Below are positions 24,775 through 33,244 of a stretch of DNA of 64,000 nt, one piece after another. Each line of letters begins with the position of its first letter. The stretch's first letter is position 1. The stretch is from Dyella_A sp049445995 (lineage in GTDB: Bacteria; Pseudomonadota; Gammaproteobacteria; Xanthomonadales; Rhodanobacteraceae). The notes beneath the pieces were generated by a model. The model made no database searches. It had not been told where the DNA came from and worked only from the letters and a program-made list of their open reading frames with translations. The stretch is taken from positions 1-64,000 of the forward strand of contig NZ_JBMSDZ010000005.1 in assembly GCF_049445995.1 (NCBI RefSeq), given 5' to 3'. Made by a program: the position numbers and the translations under genes.

Positions 24775-24807
24775 CGTACGATTTTTTCCGTTTCGTGAGC
24801 TGACCCC
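24770..24807 (-). repeat. Tn3-family right terminal inverted repeat (38 bp)
   Basis: On the minus strand it starts GGGGTCAGCTCACGAAACGG and ends TCGTACGTTAGG. It overlaps the last five bases of tnpR and is followed by the GTGAC target duplication at 24808-24812. Confidence 0.95.
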
Positions 24808-24812
24808 GTGAC
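24808..24812. repeat. Target-site duplication, right copy
   Basis: GTGAC, identical to 14442-14446. Joining the flanks at one copy restores the original AraC-LacI intergenic sequence. Confidence 0.93.
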
Positions 24813-24865
24813 GGCCCTCTTACACTGCCGCGAGGGACTGCCTGTACACGGCAGGCACGGAGAAC

Positions 24866-25900
24866 ATGCGAATGGCTACTTCGCTGGACATTGCCCAACT
24901 GGCCGGAGTCTCGCAGTCCACGGTCTCGCGCGCGCTGCGCGGCGACCCGATGGTCAGCGCGAAGACCCGCGACCGGGTGCGCGACATCGCCCGCCAGCTC
25001 GACTACAAGGTTGATAAGAACGCCTCCAACCTGCGCCTGCAGCAGACCCACACGTTGGCGCTGCTGTTCTTCGAGGACCCGACCTGCGACGAGTCGAATA
25101 TCAACCCGTTCTTCCTGTCGATGCAGGGCTCGATCGCGCGTGTGTGCTCCGAGCGCGGCTACGACCTGCTGGTCTCGTTCCAGCAGATGTCGCGCAATTG
25201 GCATGCCGAATACACCGGTAGCCACAAGGCGGACGGGCTGATCCTGCTGGGCTATGGCGATTTCATCACCTACCAGGGCAAGCTCGAGGCGCTGGTCCGA
25301 TCGGGCACCCGCTTCGTGCGCTGGGGACCGATGTTGCCGGAGCCGTTCGGCCTGTCCATCGGCAGCGACAACCTGCAGGGCGGCCGCATGGTGACCGAGC
25401 ACCTGGTCGCGCAGGGGCGCCGCCGCATCGCCTTCCTGGGCGCACCGGAGCATTCGCCGGAGGTGATGGAGCGCTATCGCGGCTACGAGGCGGCGCTGCG
25501 CACCGCCGGTATCGCCATCGACCCGGTGCTGCGCATCGACGCGGAGACCACCGAGCAGTCCGGTCACGATGCCGTGCTGTCGCTGCTCGAGCATGGCGTG
25601 GCCTTCGACGCCGCCTTCGGCGCCAGCGACCTGATCGCCATCGGTGCGATGGGCGCGCTGGCCGAGCGGGGGCTGCGCGTGCCCGGCGACGTGGCGGTGG
25701 TCGGCTTCGACGACATCGCCATGGCCCGCAGCGTCACCCCGTCGCTGACCACGGTGGTGCAGGACACGCGCCGCGCCGGCCGACTGCTGGTGGAGGCGCT
25801 GATCAACCTGATCGAAGGCAAGCCCGTGCACAGCGCTCGCCTGCCCACGCACCTGATCGTGCGGCATTCCAGCGCCGCGGCGGGATCCGCGGCGGCCTGA
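24866..25900 (+). CDS. LacI-family transcriptional regulator, likely for the alpha-glucan locus
   Basis: 344 residues with a GGAG ribosome-binding site. The LacI helix-turn-helix is at residues 4-25 (TSLDIAQLAGVSQSTVSRAL), followed by hinge and periplasmic-binding-protein core; the effector pocket and dimer core include VAVVGFDDIAMARSVTP. Downstream lie a TonB receptor, GH13 enzymes and a sugar carrier, so it is the likely repressor or activator of oligosaccharide uptake. ATACGTAT-centred palindromes before those genes are candidate operators. The transposon ends 58 bp upstream of this ATG, which may have removed or replaced its native promoter. Confidence 0.9.
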   Translation: MRMATSLDIAQLAGVSQSTVSRALRGDPMVSAKTRDRVRDIARQLDYKVDKNASNLRLQQTHTLALLFFEDPTCDESNINPFFLSMQGSIARVCSERGYDLLVSFQQMSRNWHAEYTGSHKADGLILLGYGDFITYQGKLEALVRSGTRFVRWGPMLPEPFGLSIGSDNLQGGRMVTEHLVAQGRRRIAFLGAPEHSPEVMERYRGYEAALRTAGIAIDPVLRIDAETTEQSGHDAVLSLLEHGVAFDAAFGASDLIAIGAMGALAERGLRVPGDVAVVGFDDIAMARSVTPSLTTVVQDTRRAGRLLVEALINLIEGKPVHSARLPTHLIVRHSSAAAGSAAA

Positions 25901-25939
25901 GCGGGCGGGCCTTCGCCTTTCCCCGATGCTGGCCGGCAG

Positions 25940-26029
25940 GTAGGGGCGAGCTTGCTCGCGATGCCTTTGCCCCCTGATTTTTCGGACGCTGGTCAACGAC
26001 CAAGAGCATCGCGGGCAAGCGCGCTCCTT
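25940..26029. repeat. REP-like inverted repeat, GTAGGAGCG family
   Basis: GTAGGGGCGAGCTTGCTCGC faces CATCGCGGGCAAGCGCGCTC, an imperfect palindrome in the convergent gap between the LacI and GH39 genes. Confidence 0.7.
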
Positions 26030-26061
26030 CACCGTCCTCCGGTGCCGCCAGGGGGGGGATG

Positions 26062-27576
26062 CTATGGCAACCGCACCACTACCAGCCCCTGCGGCGGAAT
26101 CTCCACGCTGAACCGGCCGTCCTGCACCGCCATGTGTTCCGGTGGCGCCATGCGGCCGGCCTGCCGCAGCGTCTGGATCTGTTTCCGGCTGGGGTAGGCT
26201 GGCCGGCCCATCGCGTCGAACGTCGGGATGACGTCGCCGTGATCGCGGTCCAGCCGCCAGACCGCGGCCTGACGGGTACCGGCGAGATGGGCGACGTCCA
26301 CCTCGAAACGACGGGTCTCGCCTTTGGGCTTGCCGGGCACGTAGGACGTCCCGGTGCTCACCGGCGGCGCGTAGTTCCACAGCGCCAGAACCAGGCTGCC
26401 ATCGCCGCGCCGGGTGACCAGCACCGGGCCGTCGCCGGCCGGCAGGCGGGTATCGCCCAGCTCGTGCAGCATGGCGAAGGCGTTGAACGCCGGCTTCGGG
26501 ATGCCGCGTTCGGCGACCAGGCCGAAGCCGCCGTAGAACGGCGTTTTCACCACGCCCTGTTCCTCGAACACATCGGAAAACGCCCAGAAGCTCATCAGGT
26601 CCACATTGCCGTCGCAGTCACGGATTGTCCTGGCCAGATAGGGACCCATGTAGGACGTATCGGTAATGGCGGGGCGGTTGAAGGCCGAGGCGTTGAATTC
26701 GCTGAGGATGAACGGCAGGTGCGGATACGGCGACTCGGCGATCTGCCGGTGCACCTTCGCCACGTCGGGACAGACGTTGCCATAGGCGTGCGTGCTGACG
26801 AAGTCCACCGGCACGCGCTGCTCGTGCACGTGCCGCAGGAAATCCGGTATCCAGGCCACGGCGGACGTCGAAGGGCCGCCTACCCGCAGCCGTGGGCTGA
26901 TCGATTTCAGGTCGCGCGCGGTGTGGTCGTAGAGCTTGAAGTAGGTGGCCTGCGCCGGCGTGCCGTTCCAGAACGCGATGTCCGGTTCGTTCCAGACCTC
27001 GAAGTACCAGCTCGACACCTCGTCGATGCCGTAGCGTTCGACCAGGTGCCGCGCGAACGACTTGATCAGGTCGTCCCACAGCGCGTAGCTCTTCGGCGGC
27101 GAGGCGCGCAGCTTGTAGAAGAACGGCTTGGCGGCGTCGGGATGGCTGTCCAGGTCCGGCGGCATGAAGCTCAGCTCGATGTAGGGCTTGACGCCCAGCT
27201 CGAGCAGGCCGTCGTAGATCTGGTCGACGTAGGAGAAGTTGTAGACCGGCCGGCCCTGCTTGTCCAAGGTGAACACGCCGACGTCCTCGTCGAGGATGCC
27301 GTGGGCGCGCACGTAGGAGAAGCCGGTGGCCTGTTTCACCATGCGCATGTCGCGCCTATAGCTGGCGCGCAGGGCCAGCGCCGCCCGGCCGGAGCCGAAC
27401 ATCTGTTCCCAGAAGTGCGGGAAGGCGTTGCCCTTGGCCTGCGCATCCACGTTCACGTGGATTGTCGTCGGGCCATCCGGCGCGGTGGATGCGGCCGATG
27501 CGGCGATGGTGGCAAGCAGGGCGAGCATGCCCAGAGCCAGCAGGCTCATGAGGCGGTTGCGGAACGCGTGTGTCAT
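26062..27576 (-). CDS. GH39-family glycosidase (beta-xylosidase-like), secreted
   Basis: 504 residues from MTHAFRNRLMSLLALGM; an AGAGGACG ribosome-binding site lies upstream and a signal peptide ends about residue 29. The TIM barrel has the GH-A pair: acid/base Glu in YFEVWNEPDIAFW and nucleophile Glu in FILSEFNASAF. A C-terminal beta-sandwich follows (DGRFSVEIPPQGLVVVRL). GH39 enzymes are beta-xylosidases, alpha-L-iduronidases or related exo-glycosidases; the substrate is uncertain. It sits between the regulator and the TonB receptor, both of which suggest glycan foraging, but it transcribes leftward as a single gene. Confidence 0.87.
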   Translation of the reverse strand: MTHAFRNRLMSLLALGMLALLATIAASAASTAPDGPTTIHVNVDAQAKGNAFPHFWEQMFGSGRAALALRASYRRDMRMVKQATGFSYVRAHGILDEDVGVFTLDKQGRPVYNFSYVDQIYDGLLELGVKPYIELSFMPPDLDSHPDAAKPFFYKLRASPPKSYALWDDLIKSFARHLVERYGIDEVSSWYFEVWNEPDIAFWNGTPAQATYFKLYDHTARDLKSISPRLRVGGPSTSAVAWIPDFLRHVHEQRVPVDFVSTHAYGNVCPDVAKVHRQIAESPYPHLPFILSEFNASAFNRPAITDTSYMGPYLARTIRDCDGNVDLMSFWAFSDVFEEQGVVKTPFYGGFGLVAERGIPKPAFNAFAMLHELGDTRLPAGDGPVLVTRRGDGSLVLALWNYAPPVSTGTSYVPGKPKGETRRFEVDVAHLAGTRQAAVWRLDRDHGDVIPTFDAMGRPAYPSRKQIQTLRQAGRMAPPEHMAVQDGRFSVEIPPQGLVVVRLP

Positions 27577-27723
27577 GAAACGTCCTCTGCGAATCTGATC
27601 GGTCGGCCATGTGTTCACGTGGCCGGCATCCGGACTGGAGCCGGACTGGAGCCTGTCTGTGGTTGCCGCCGAACCGGGGTCTTTCGTATTTTCCCGTCTG
27701 TCATGCTTGCGGTCGCTTCACCT

Positions 27724-27798
27724 GTTGGAGCGGCTTTAGCCACGATGTTTTGGCTTTCTGGATGCCATGGTGAAAGCATCGCCCGCGAGGCTCCTAAC
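27724..27798. repeat. REP-like inverted repeat, GTAGGAGCG family (divergent copy)
   Basis: GTTGGAGCGGCTTTAGCCAC and GCATCGCCCGCGAGGCTCCT are opposed around a short spacer, between the GH39 promoter and the TonB receptor stop. Confidence 0.65.
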
Positions 27799-27825
27799 TT
27801 TGCGAAGTTGGCTGGACAACATCGC

Positions 27826-30750
27826 TCAGAACGAGAGCCCGACGCCCGCGTAGAGGGTGCGGCCGAAGTACTGGATCGTGCTGGTCTGGGTGGCGTTGCC
27901 GAAGTAGGTGCGGGTCGGCTGGTCGGTCAGGTTGAGCACCTGGAACAGCGCGCTCACGTGGTCGTTGAAGTGGTAGGCCGCCTGGTAGTCGAACACTTTC
28001 TCGGCGGCGAAATAGACGGTCTGGTAGGTGAAGGACACCTGCGCTGCGGACACGAACGGCGAGCGGTAATTCGCCGCCAGTCGCGTGGAAAACTTGTCGT
28101 GGTCGAAGAACAGCGCGGCGCTGGCCACGCTCTTCGACAGTCCCGGCAGGTTCTGCTTCTGCGGGAAGCCGCCCAGGTCGGACTCCACCTTGGTGCCGCT
28201 CTGGGTATAGGCGTAGTTGATGGCCACGCCCAGTCCCGACCAGACCCCGGGCAGGAAGTGCGTCTTCATGAATTGCAGCTCGGCGCCGCGCACGTAGCCA
28301 CCCTTGGTGTTGTTGTAGGCGGTCTGGTATTCGCCGTTCAGATAGGGCTTGCCTGTCTGTGGATTGGTGGGCACGGTGTAGCCGTGGGCGGCGAAGTCGT
28401 AGTTGTAGTCGGTGATCGTCTGCACGAACGAGTCGATGTGCTTGTAGAACACGTCGGCCACGAAGGCGCCGCTGGAATCCGGGAAGTAGTGTTCGAAGGT
28501 CAGGTCGTATTGTGTTGCGTACATCGGGTCGAGCAGTGGATTGGTGCCGCTGCTGAGGTTGTAGGTGCCGTTGAGGATGAACGAGGCGACGCCGGACTTG
28601 AGCAGGTCGATCGGTGGGCGCGACATCACTTTCGCGGCCGCGAAGCGGACCTGGTTGTCGTCATCCAAGTGCAGGTTGAGGTTCAGCGACGGCAGGTAGT
28701 CGGTGTAAGTCTGCCCCGGATTGACGCGGATGTAGTCGGTGCTGATCACGCCGCGCCCGTCGGCGATCGGCTCGCCCGCGCCATTGCCGACCTGCTGCAG
28801 GCCGGGGCTGTACTGCGAGGTGTGCACCACGCGCAGGCCGACGTTGCCGGTCAGCTCACGGTCGAACACGGTGGTGTCGATATCGCCTTGCAGGAAAGCG
28901 TCCCTCACCTTGACGTTGACGCCGCCACTCTGAGTCTCGGTCCAGTTCTGCGACCAATCCTTCTGCGGATTGGGCACGATGCCGTTCGCAGCCAGGATCG
29001 CGTTGGCGTCCAGCGCGAGGAAGCAGGGGAACTTGCCGAATTGGCTGCCCTTCCAGCAGGTCTTCACCGCGGTGGAGCCGTCCAGCGCCAGCGGCGGCTG
29101 GTTCGGCGTCGACAGCCAGTACTGGCCCCAGGCGGAGCCGTACAGCCAGACCTTGCGGTCGGCGCTGTAGTCATGGTTGTTGAGGTAGATACCGCCCTCG
29201 ATGGCGTAGAACACCGGGTTGTCGGCCAGCTCGTACTTCACCGTGGTGCGGAAGGCCTTCATCCGGTCGTGGTAGATGGTCGGGTAGACGCCGTAGCTGG
29301 ATAGCGCCATGCGACCGAGGTCGGTATACATGCCCGGGTTGGCCACCGAGAAGTCGCCCACGCCGAGACCGTGCAGGGCGAACGACATCGACTGGTCCGC
29401 GATCAGCGGCAGCCCCGAGCCCAGGCCGTCGTACGGGTCGGCCGTCACGTCGGAGCCCACCGTGCGGCTGGCGGCATGCGAGGCCGAGAAGTCCGCCGTC
29501 ACAGTCCACGGGCCGTCGTGCCACTTGGCGTTGAGGCCGCCTGAGAACACGTTGGCATCGTTGGACTGGTCGTTGGCGGTGGTCGCGACAGAGAACGCCT
29601 GCAGGCCAGGGATGCCGAAGAAGCCGCCGGGAATGCTGCTCGCGGTGCCGCCGATCAGCGCACCGCCGGGCGACACCACCGGGTCGGTGATGACCGCGCC
29701 GCCGTTGGTGAACAACTGCGCGCGCAGGCCATGCTGAAAGGAGCCGGCGTGGAACTTCGAGTAGAACCCCGTGCCGGTCAGCGTGAAATGTTCGTCGGGC
29801 TGCCAGACGACGGTGCCCATGTAGCCGTGGCGGCGCTCCGACCCGCCGTCCTGGTTGATCTGCACGCCGGTGTTGACGTAGACCGGCCGGCCACCCAGGG
29901 TCGCTGGCGTGTTCGAGTACGACTCGTTGACGTACTGCTCGGCCACATGCGGCTGGGAAAGCTCCGCAAAGCCCAGGCCGACGCCCAAGGTGTCGTGGAG
30001 GAATTTGCCCTGGTAGGCCGCGCTGAGGCGGAAGGCGCGCGGGTTGGCGCCGTACACCTGGTTGGCCCGCGAGTTGTAGCTGCCGCGGGCGTCCACGTTG
30101 AAGCTCTGGTCCTTGGGGTTCTCCAGCGGGTTGGCCGTCTCCATCGCGATGGTGCCGCCTACGCCGCCCTCGATGAGGTCGGCCTGCGAGGACTTGTAGA
30201 CCGAGACCTGATGGATCAGCTCGGACGGGTAGTCGTCGAACTGGATGTAATTGCTGCCGCTCGTGGACGGCTGCACGCGGCCGTCTAGCGTGGTCTGGAT
30301 GAAGTTGCCGGTGAGTCCGCGAATGTTGATCTGCGAGGCTTCGCCGCCGATGCGCTGCGCGGCGACGCCTGGCAGCCGGGTCAGGGCGTCGGCAATGGAC
30401 TGGTCCGGCAGGCCGCCGATGTCGGCCGCGGTGACCACGTTTTCGATCTTGTCCGAGTAGCGCTGGTAGTCGATCGACGATTCGAGGCTGCGGCTGAACC
30501 CGGTCACGGTGATCGTGCCGAGGGTCTGGACCAGCTTGTCCTTGTCGCTCTTTTGTTTTGGCTTGGCGTCGCCTGCCGCTTTCTTCCCGGCGGTTGCCTC
30601 GCCGTTCCGCGTGCCCTGAGGTGACGCGGCGGCATGGTCGGAGGCGGGCGGTTGCAGATCCTGCCCGGGGCCGGAGGCGTGGGCTTCGCAAAACAGGCCG
30701 ATGCCTGCCGAGGCCATCGCCAGTGCGAGCAGATTCCGCTTGAAACTCAT
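27826..30750 (-). CDS. TonB-dependent outer-membrane receptor for oligosaccharides
   Basis: 974 residues from MSFKRNLLALAMASAG; a GGGAGGA ribosome-binding site supports this start over an ATG 75 bp upstream. Signal peptide ends near residue 25 (AHA). A Lys/Ala-rich linker leads to the TonB-box-like TITVTGF, then the plug (GGLPDQSIADALTRLPGVAA, RGLTGNFIQTTLDGR) and a 22-stranded barrel ending in phenylalanine (GVGLSF). It belongs to the xanthomonad/caulobacter carbohydrate receptor group. The surrounding GH13 enzymes and sugar carrier point to maltodextrins, which is inferred from context. Two ATACGTAT palindromes lie 130-160 bp upstream. Confidence 0.9.
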   Translation of the reverse strand: MSFKRNLLALAMASAGIGLFCEAHASGPGQDLQPPASDHAAASPQGTRNGEATAGKKAAGDAKPKQKSDKDKLVQTLGTITVTGFSRSLESSIDYQRYSDKIENVVTAADIGGLPDQSIADALTRLPGVAAQRIGGEASQINIRGLTGNFIQTTLDGRVQPSTSGSNYIQFDDYPSELIHQVSVYKSSQADLIEGGVGGTIAMETANPLENPKDQSFNVDARGSYNSRANQVYGANPRAFRLSAAYQGKFLHDTLGVGLGFAELSQPHVAEQYVNESYSNTPATLGGRPVYVNTGVQINQDGGSERRHGYMGTVVWQPDEHFTLTGTGFYSKFHAGSFQHGLRAQLFTNGGAVITDPVVSPGGALIGGTASSIPGGFFGIPGLQAFSVATTANDQSNDANVFSGGLNAKWHDGPWTVTADFSASHAASRTVGSDVTADPYDGLGSGLPLIADQSMSFALHGLGVGDFSVANPGMYTDLGRMALSSYGVYPTIYHDRMKAFRTTVKYELADNPVFYAIEGGIYLNNHDYSADRKVWLYGSAWGQYWLSTPNQPPLALDGSTAVKTCWKGSQFGKFPCFLALDANAILAANGIVPNPQKDWSQNWTETQSGGVNVKVRDAFLQGDIDTTVFDRELTGNVGLRVVHTSQYSPGLQQVGNGAGEPIADGRGVISTDYIRVNPGQTYTDYLPSLNLNLHLDDDNQVRFAAAKVMSRPPIDLLKSGVASFILNGTYNLSSGTNPLLDPMYATQYDLTFEHYFPDSSGAFVADVFYKHIDSFVQTITDYNYDFAAHGYTVPTNPQTGKPYLNGEYQTAYNNTKGGYVRGAELQFMKTHFLPGVWSGLGVAINYAYTQSGTKVESDLGGFPQKQNLPGLSKSVASAALFFDHDKFSTRLAANYRSPFVSAAQVSFTYQTVYFAAEKVFDYQAAYHFNDHVSALFQVLNLTDQPTRTYFGNATQTSTIQYFGRTLYAGVGLSF

Positions 30751-30882
30751 GATCCCGTCCTCCCCGAGTGGCCATTCGTCAGGCCATTGTTTTTTTGGAA
30801 TGACACGCCTTTTCAGGGAAGGCATGCCATGACTGTTTCCTGGCAGGGATACTAGGCAGGCGTTTTGGACACGGACAACTTC

Positions 30883-30912
30883 CGCATACGTATGCGATCA
30901 ACGAATACGTAT
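30883..30912. promoter_or_regulatory. Tandem LacI-type operator candidates
   Basis: CGCATACGTATGCG (30883-30896) is a perfect 14-bp palindrome with a central CG, as in LacI/GalR operators. A second ATACGTAT (30905-30912) follows with centres 19 bp apart. A matching GCATACGTATTC occurs before the sugar carrier gene at 40773. Confidence 0.6.
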
Positions 30913-31164
30913 GTGAAAACCGTTCGGGATGACGGCCCTGGTTCCATCGGCGGGCAAGCCGCGGGAAATCCCTGCCATGGCCGCGGCGGTGCCGTCGGCG
31001 GGCGGTTTCGCATTGCAATAGATTCCGCGCTACTTGACGGTCAGTCATTTATGCGGCGTAGCCGCTTTTATTTGGTGCAGTGCAGCACCGCGACCGATCG
31101 TTCGGCATGCGTCTTTCATCGGCCCTTTTGCGAGCGGCATGCATGCGAACCGGATTTTCTTGGT

Positions 31165-31197
31165 GAATACGTTTGCGGTCTCTCCTATTGCGTATTC
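31165..31197. promoter_or_regulatory. Widely spaced half-site pair resembling the LacI operator
   Basis: GAATACG (31165-31171) and CGTATTC (31191-31197) form a perfect 7-bp inverted repeat, 19 bp apart, upstream of the alpha-glucosidase gene. Each half resembles the ATACGTAT operator flank. Confidence 0.35.
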
Positions 31198-31261
31198 GGG
31201 CCGCGTAGGCTTGGGCGCATGGGTGCATTCCAATGCCTGGAACTCAAGCGGTTGTTGCGCC

Positions 31262-31342
31262 CGTCACCCCGGTGAAAACCGGGATCCGGCTTTATGACAT
31301 GCAGCTAAAGGCGCTGGATTCCAGCTTTCGCTGGAATGACGG
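31262..31342. repeat. REP-like inverted repeat, CGTCATTCC family
   Basis: CGTCACCCCGGTGAAAACCG at the left and GGATTCCAGCTTTCGCTGGA then ATGACGG at the right. It is related to 2563-2647 and 33112-33182. Confidence 0.7.
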
Positions 31343-31433
31343 TTCTCAAGCTTGGGACATCGGGGTGTATTCCGACCTTTCTGATTTCCGCATGCGCCGC
31401 CCGGCGGCGCATGCCCCATGCCGGAGACGCGAC

Positions 31434-33095
31434 ATGAACGAAGCCCCCTGGTGGCGCGGCGCAGTCATCTACCAGATCTATCCGCGCAGCTTCCAGGACA
31501 GCAACGGCGACGGCATCGGCGACCTGCCGGGCATCACTGCGCGCCTGGACTACGTCGTCAGCCTCGGCGTCGATGCCATCTGGATCTCGCCGTTCTTCAA
31601 GTCGCCGATGGCCGACTTCGGCTACGACATCGTCGACTTCCGCGACGTCGACCCGGTGTTCGGCACGCTGGCCGATTTCGATGCGCTGTTGCGGAAGGCG
31701 CATGCGCTGGGCCTGAAGGTGCTGATCGACCAAGTGCCCAGCCACACATCCATCGAGCACCCCTGGTTCCAGGAAAGCCGCCAGGGCCGCGACAACCCCA
31801 GGGCCGACTGGTACGTGTGGGCCGACCCGCGCGAGGACGGCACGCCGCCCAACAACTGGCTGTCCATCTTCGGCGGCCCGGCCTGGCAATGGGAGCCGCG
31901 CCGCGGACAGTACTACCTGCACAACTTCCTTGCGGCGCAGCCCGACCTCAATTTCCACCATCCCGAGGTGCCTGATGCCGCGCTCGACCACCTGCGCTTC
32001 TGGCTCGACCGCGGCGTCGACGGCTTCCGCCTGGACTCGATCAACTTCTGCTTCCACGACCGCCTGCTGCGCGACAACCCGGCCCGGCCCGCCGACCAGC
32101 GCGTGGGTCGCGGCTTCTCGTCGGACAGCCCCTACGCCTACCAGTACCACCGCTTCAACAACACGCAGCCGGAAAACCTGGCTTTCTTGGCCGGGCTGCG
32201 CCGCTTGCTCGACTACTATCCGGGCGCCGTCGCGCTGGGCGAGGTGTCGTCCGACGATTCGCTGGCGACCATGGCCGAGTACACCGGCGACGGGCGCCTG
32301 CACATGAGCTACAGCTTCGAGCTGCTGACCGACGACGGCTCGGCGCGGCACGTCCGCGGCACCGTTGAGGCACTGGAGCGCCAGATGCCGCACGGCTGGC
32401 CCTGCTGGGCCATCTCCAACCACGACTCCGTGCGGGTGCGTTCGCGCTGGGCCGCACCCGACGCGCCCGAGCACGCCGCCAGCCTGTTCACTGCGATGGC
32501 TTGCGCCCTGCGCGGCTCGGTGTGCGTTTACCAGGGCGAGGAACTGGGCCTGCCCGAGGCCGAGGTTTCCTACCATGCGCTGCGCGATCCCTACGGCATC
32601 GCCTTCTGGCCAAAATCGAAGGGCCGCGACGGTTGCCGCACGCCGATGCCGTGGGGCGCCGCCGGGCACGGCGCCTTCACCACCGGCACGCCGTGGCTGC
32701 CGCTCGACGACCGCAACCGCGAGCTCAGCGTGGACGTCCAGGAAGTCCAGCCAGGTTCGCCGCTGCAGCGGTTCCGCCGCTTCATGCAATGGCGGCGGTC
32801 GCGGCCCGCGCTGAAGTGGGGCGAGATCCGCTTCCTCGATGCACCGGAACCGCTGCTGGCTTTCGTGCGCACGTTCCGCGGCGAGACCCTGCTGACCGTG
32901 TTCAACTTGGGCGCTACGGCCATGGCGCTGCCGCTGCCGGCCAGCGGCGTGCGCGTCCACGACGACCATGGCCTGCCGTGCGGACGCCTCGAAGGCGGAC
33001 GGGTTCACCTACCCGGCTACAGTGCGTTCTTCGCCGACATCGACGCGCTACAGCCGGCTGACATACAGGTTGCCGAGGCCGTCGCCGGTGCCTGA
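31434..33095 (+). CDS. GH13 alpha-glucosidase
   Basis: 553 residues, cytoplasmic or periplasmic without a signal peptide. GH13 regions are in order: DQVPSHTS (region I), GFRLDSINF with nucleophile Asp201 (II), ALGEVSS with acid/base Glu270 (III) and ISNHDSVR (IV). The opening WWRGAVIYQIYPRSFQDSNG is typical of oligo-1,6-glucosidase/alpha-glucosidase (GH13_23-like). It hydrolyses alpha-linked glucosides from maltodextrins. It has a weak GGAG ribosome-binding site. The C-terminal tail past the beta domain (ADIQVAEAVAGA) is non-conserved. It is divergent from the TonB receptor and followed by an esterase gene. Confidence 0.92.
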   Translation: MNEAPWWRGAVIYQIYPRSFQDSNGDGIGDLPGITARLDYVVSLGVDAIWISPFFKSPMADFGYDIVDFRDVDPVFGTLADFDALLRKAHALGLKVLIDQVPSHTSIEHPWFQESRQGRDNPRADWYVWADPREDGTPPNNWLSIFGGPAWQWEPRRGQYYLHNFLAAQPDLNFHHPEVPDAALDHLRFWLDRGVDGFRLDSINFCFHDRLLRDNPARPADQRVGRGFSSDSPYAYQYHRFNNTQPENLAFLAGLRRLLDYYPGAVALGEVSSDDSLATMAEYTGDGRLHMSYSFELLTDDGSARHVRGTVEALERQMPHGWPCWAISNHDSVRVRSRWAAPDAPEHAASLFTAMACALRGSVCVYQGEELGLPEAEVSYHALRDPYGIAFWPKSKGRDGCRTPMPWGAAGHGAFTTGTPWLPLDDRNRELSVDVQEVQPGSPLQRFRRFMQWRRSRPALKWGEIRFLDAPEPLLAFVRTFRGETLLTVFNLGATAMALPLPASGVRVHDDHGLPCGRLEGGRVHLPGYSAFFADIDALQPADIQVAEAVAGA

Positions 33096-33111
33096 TGCCA
33101 TGCTCTTTGCT

Positions 33112-33182
33112 CGTCATTCCGGCGCAGGCCGGAGGCGCTTTTCAACAGTCGCCACTGGATGCTCGCCTGCGCCGGGATGACG
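33112..33182. repeat. REP-like inverted repeat, CGTCATTCC family
   Basis: CGTCATTCCGGCGCAGGCCG faces GCCTGCGCCGGGATGACG, a strong long palindrome between the alpha-glucosidase stop and the esterase gene. Confidence 0.75.
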
Positions 33183-33244
33183 CCCCATCATCGTTTCGCA
33201 TGAACCAGCAACACGCTATTGGCCAACCTACAGGCGACAAGCCC

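Larger units (their letters stand above)
14447..24807. mobile_element. Tn3-family transposon, 10,361 bp, carrying a B3 metallo-beta-lactamase and chromate genes
   Basis: It is bounded by 38-bp inverted repeats beginning GGGG and ending in the typical ACGTTAAG/ACGTTAGG, 35/38 identical, and flanked on both sides by GTGAC (14442-14446 and 24808-24812), the 5-bp duplication characteristic of Tn3-family transposition. Contents in order: unknown 102-aa gene, padR, doxX, multicopper oxidase, chrA, metallo-beta-lactamase, tnpA (leftward), MNT/HEPN pair, unknown gene, tnpR. The intact target duplication implies a simple, fairly recent insertion. tnpA has an in-frame stop, so present mobility may need help in trans. 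The element looks less GC-rich than its flanks, most visibly around the beta-lactamase. Confidence 0.95.
30751..31433. other. Divergent regulatory region between TonB receptor and alpha-glucosidase
   Basis: 683 bp with no supported gene. It holds two close operator-like palindromes (30883-30912), a 7-bp inverted repeat GAATACG/CGTATTC (31165-31171 and 31191-31197), and a REP-like element (31262-31342) just before the alpha-glucosidase gene. It is noticeably less GC-rich than the coding parts, as expected for a promoter region. Confidence 0.65.

Noticed and set aside
14447..24807. Integron or gene-cassette origin of the beta-lactamase
   Set aside because: No integrase gene and no attC-like palindrome flanks the gene; it has its own 219-bp upstream region inside the Tn3 element.
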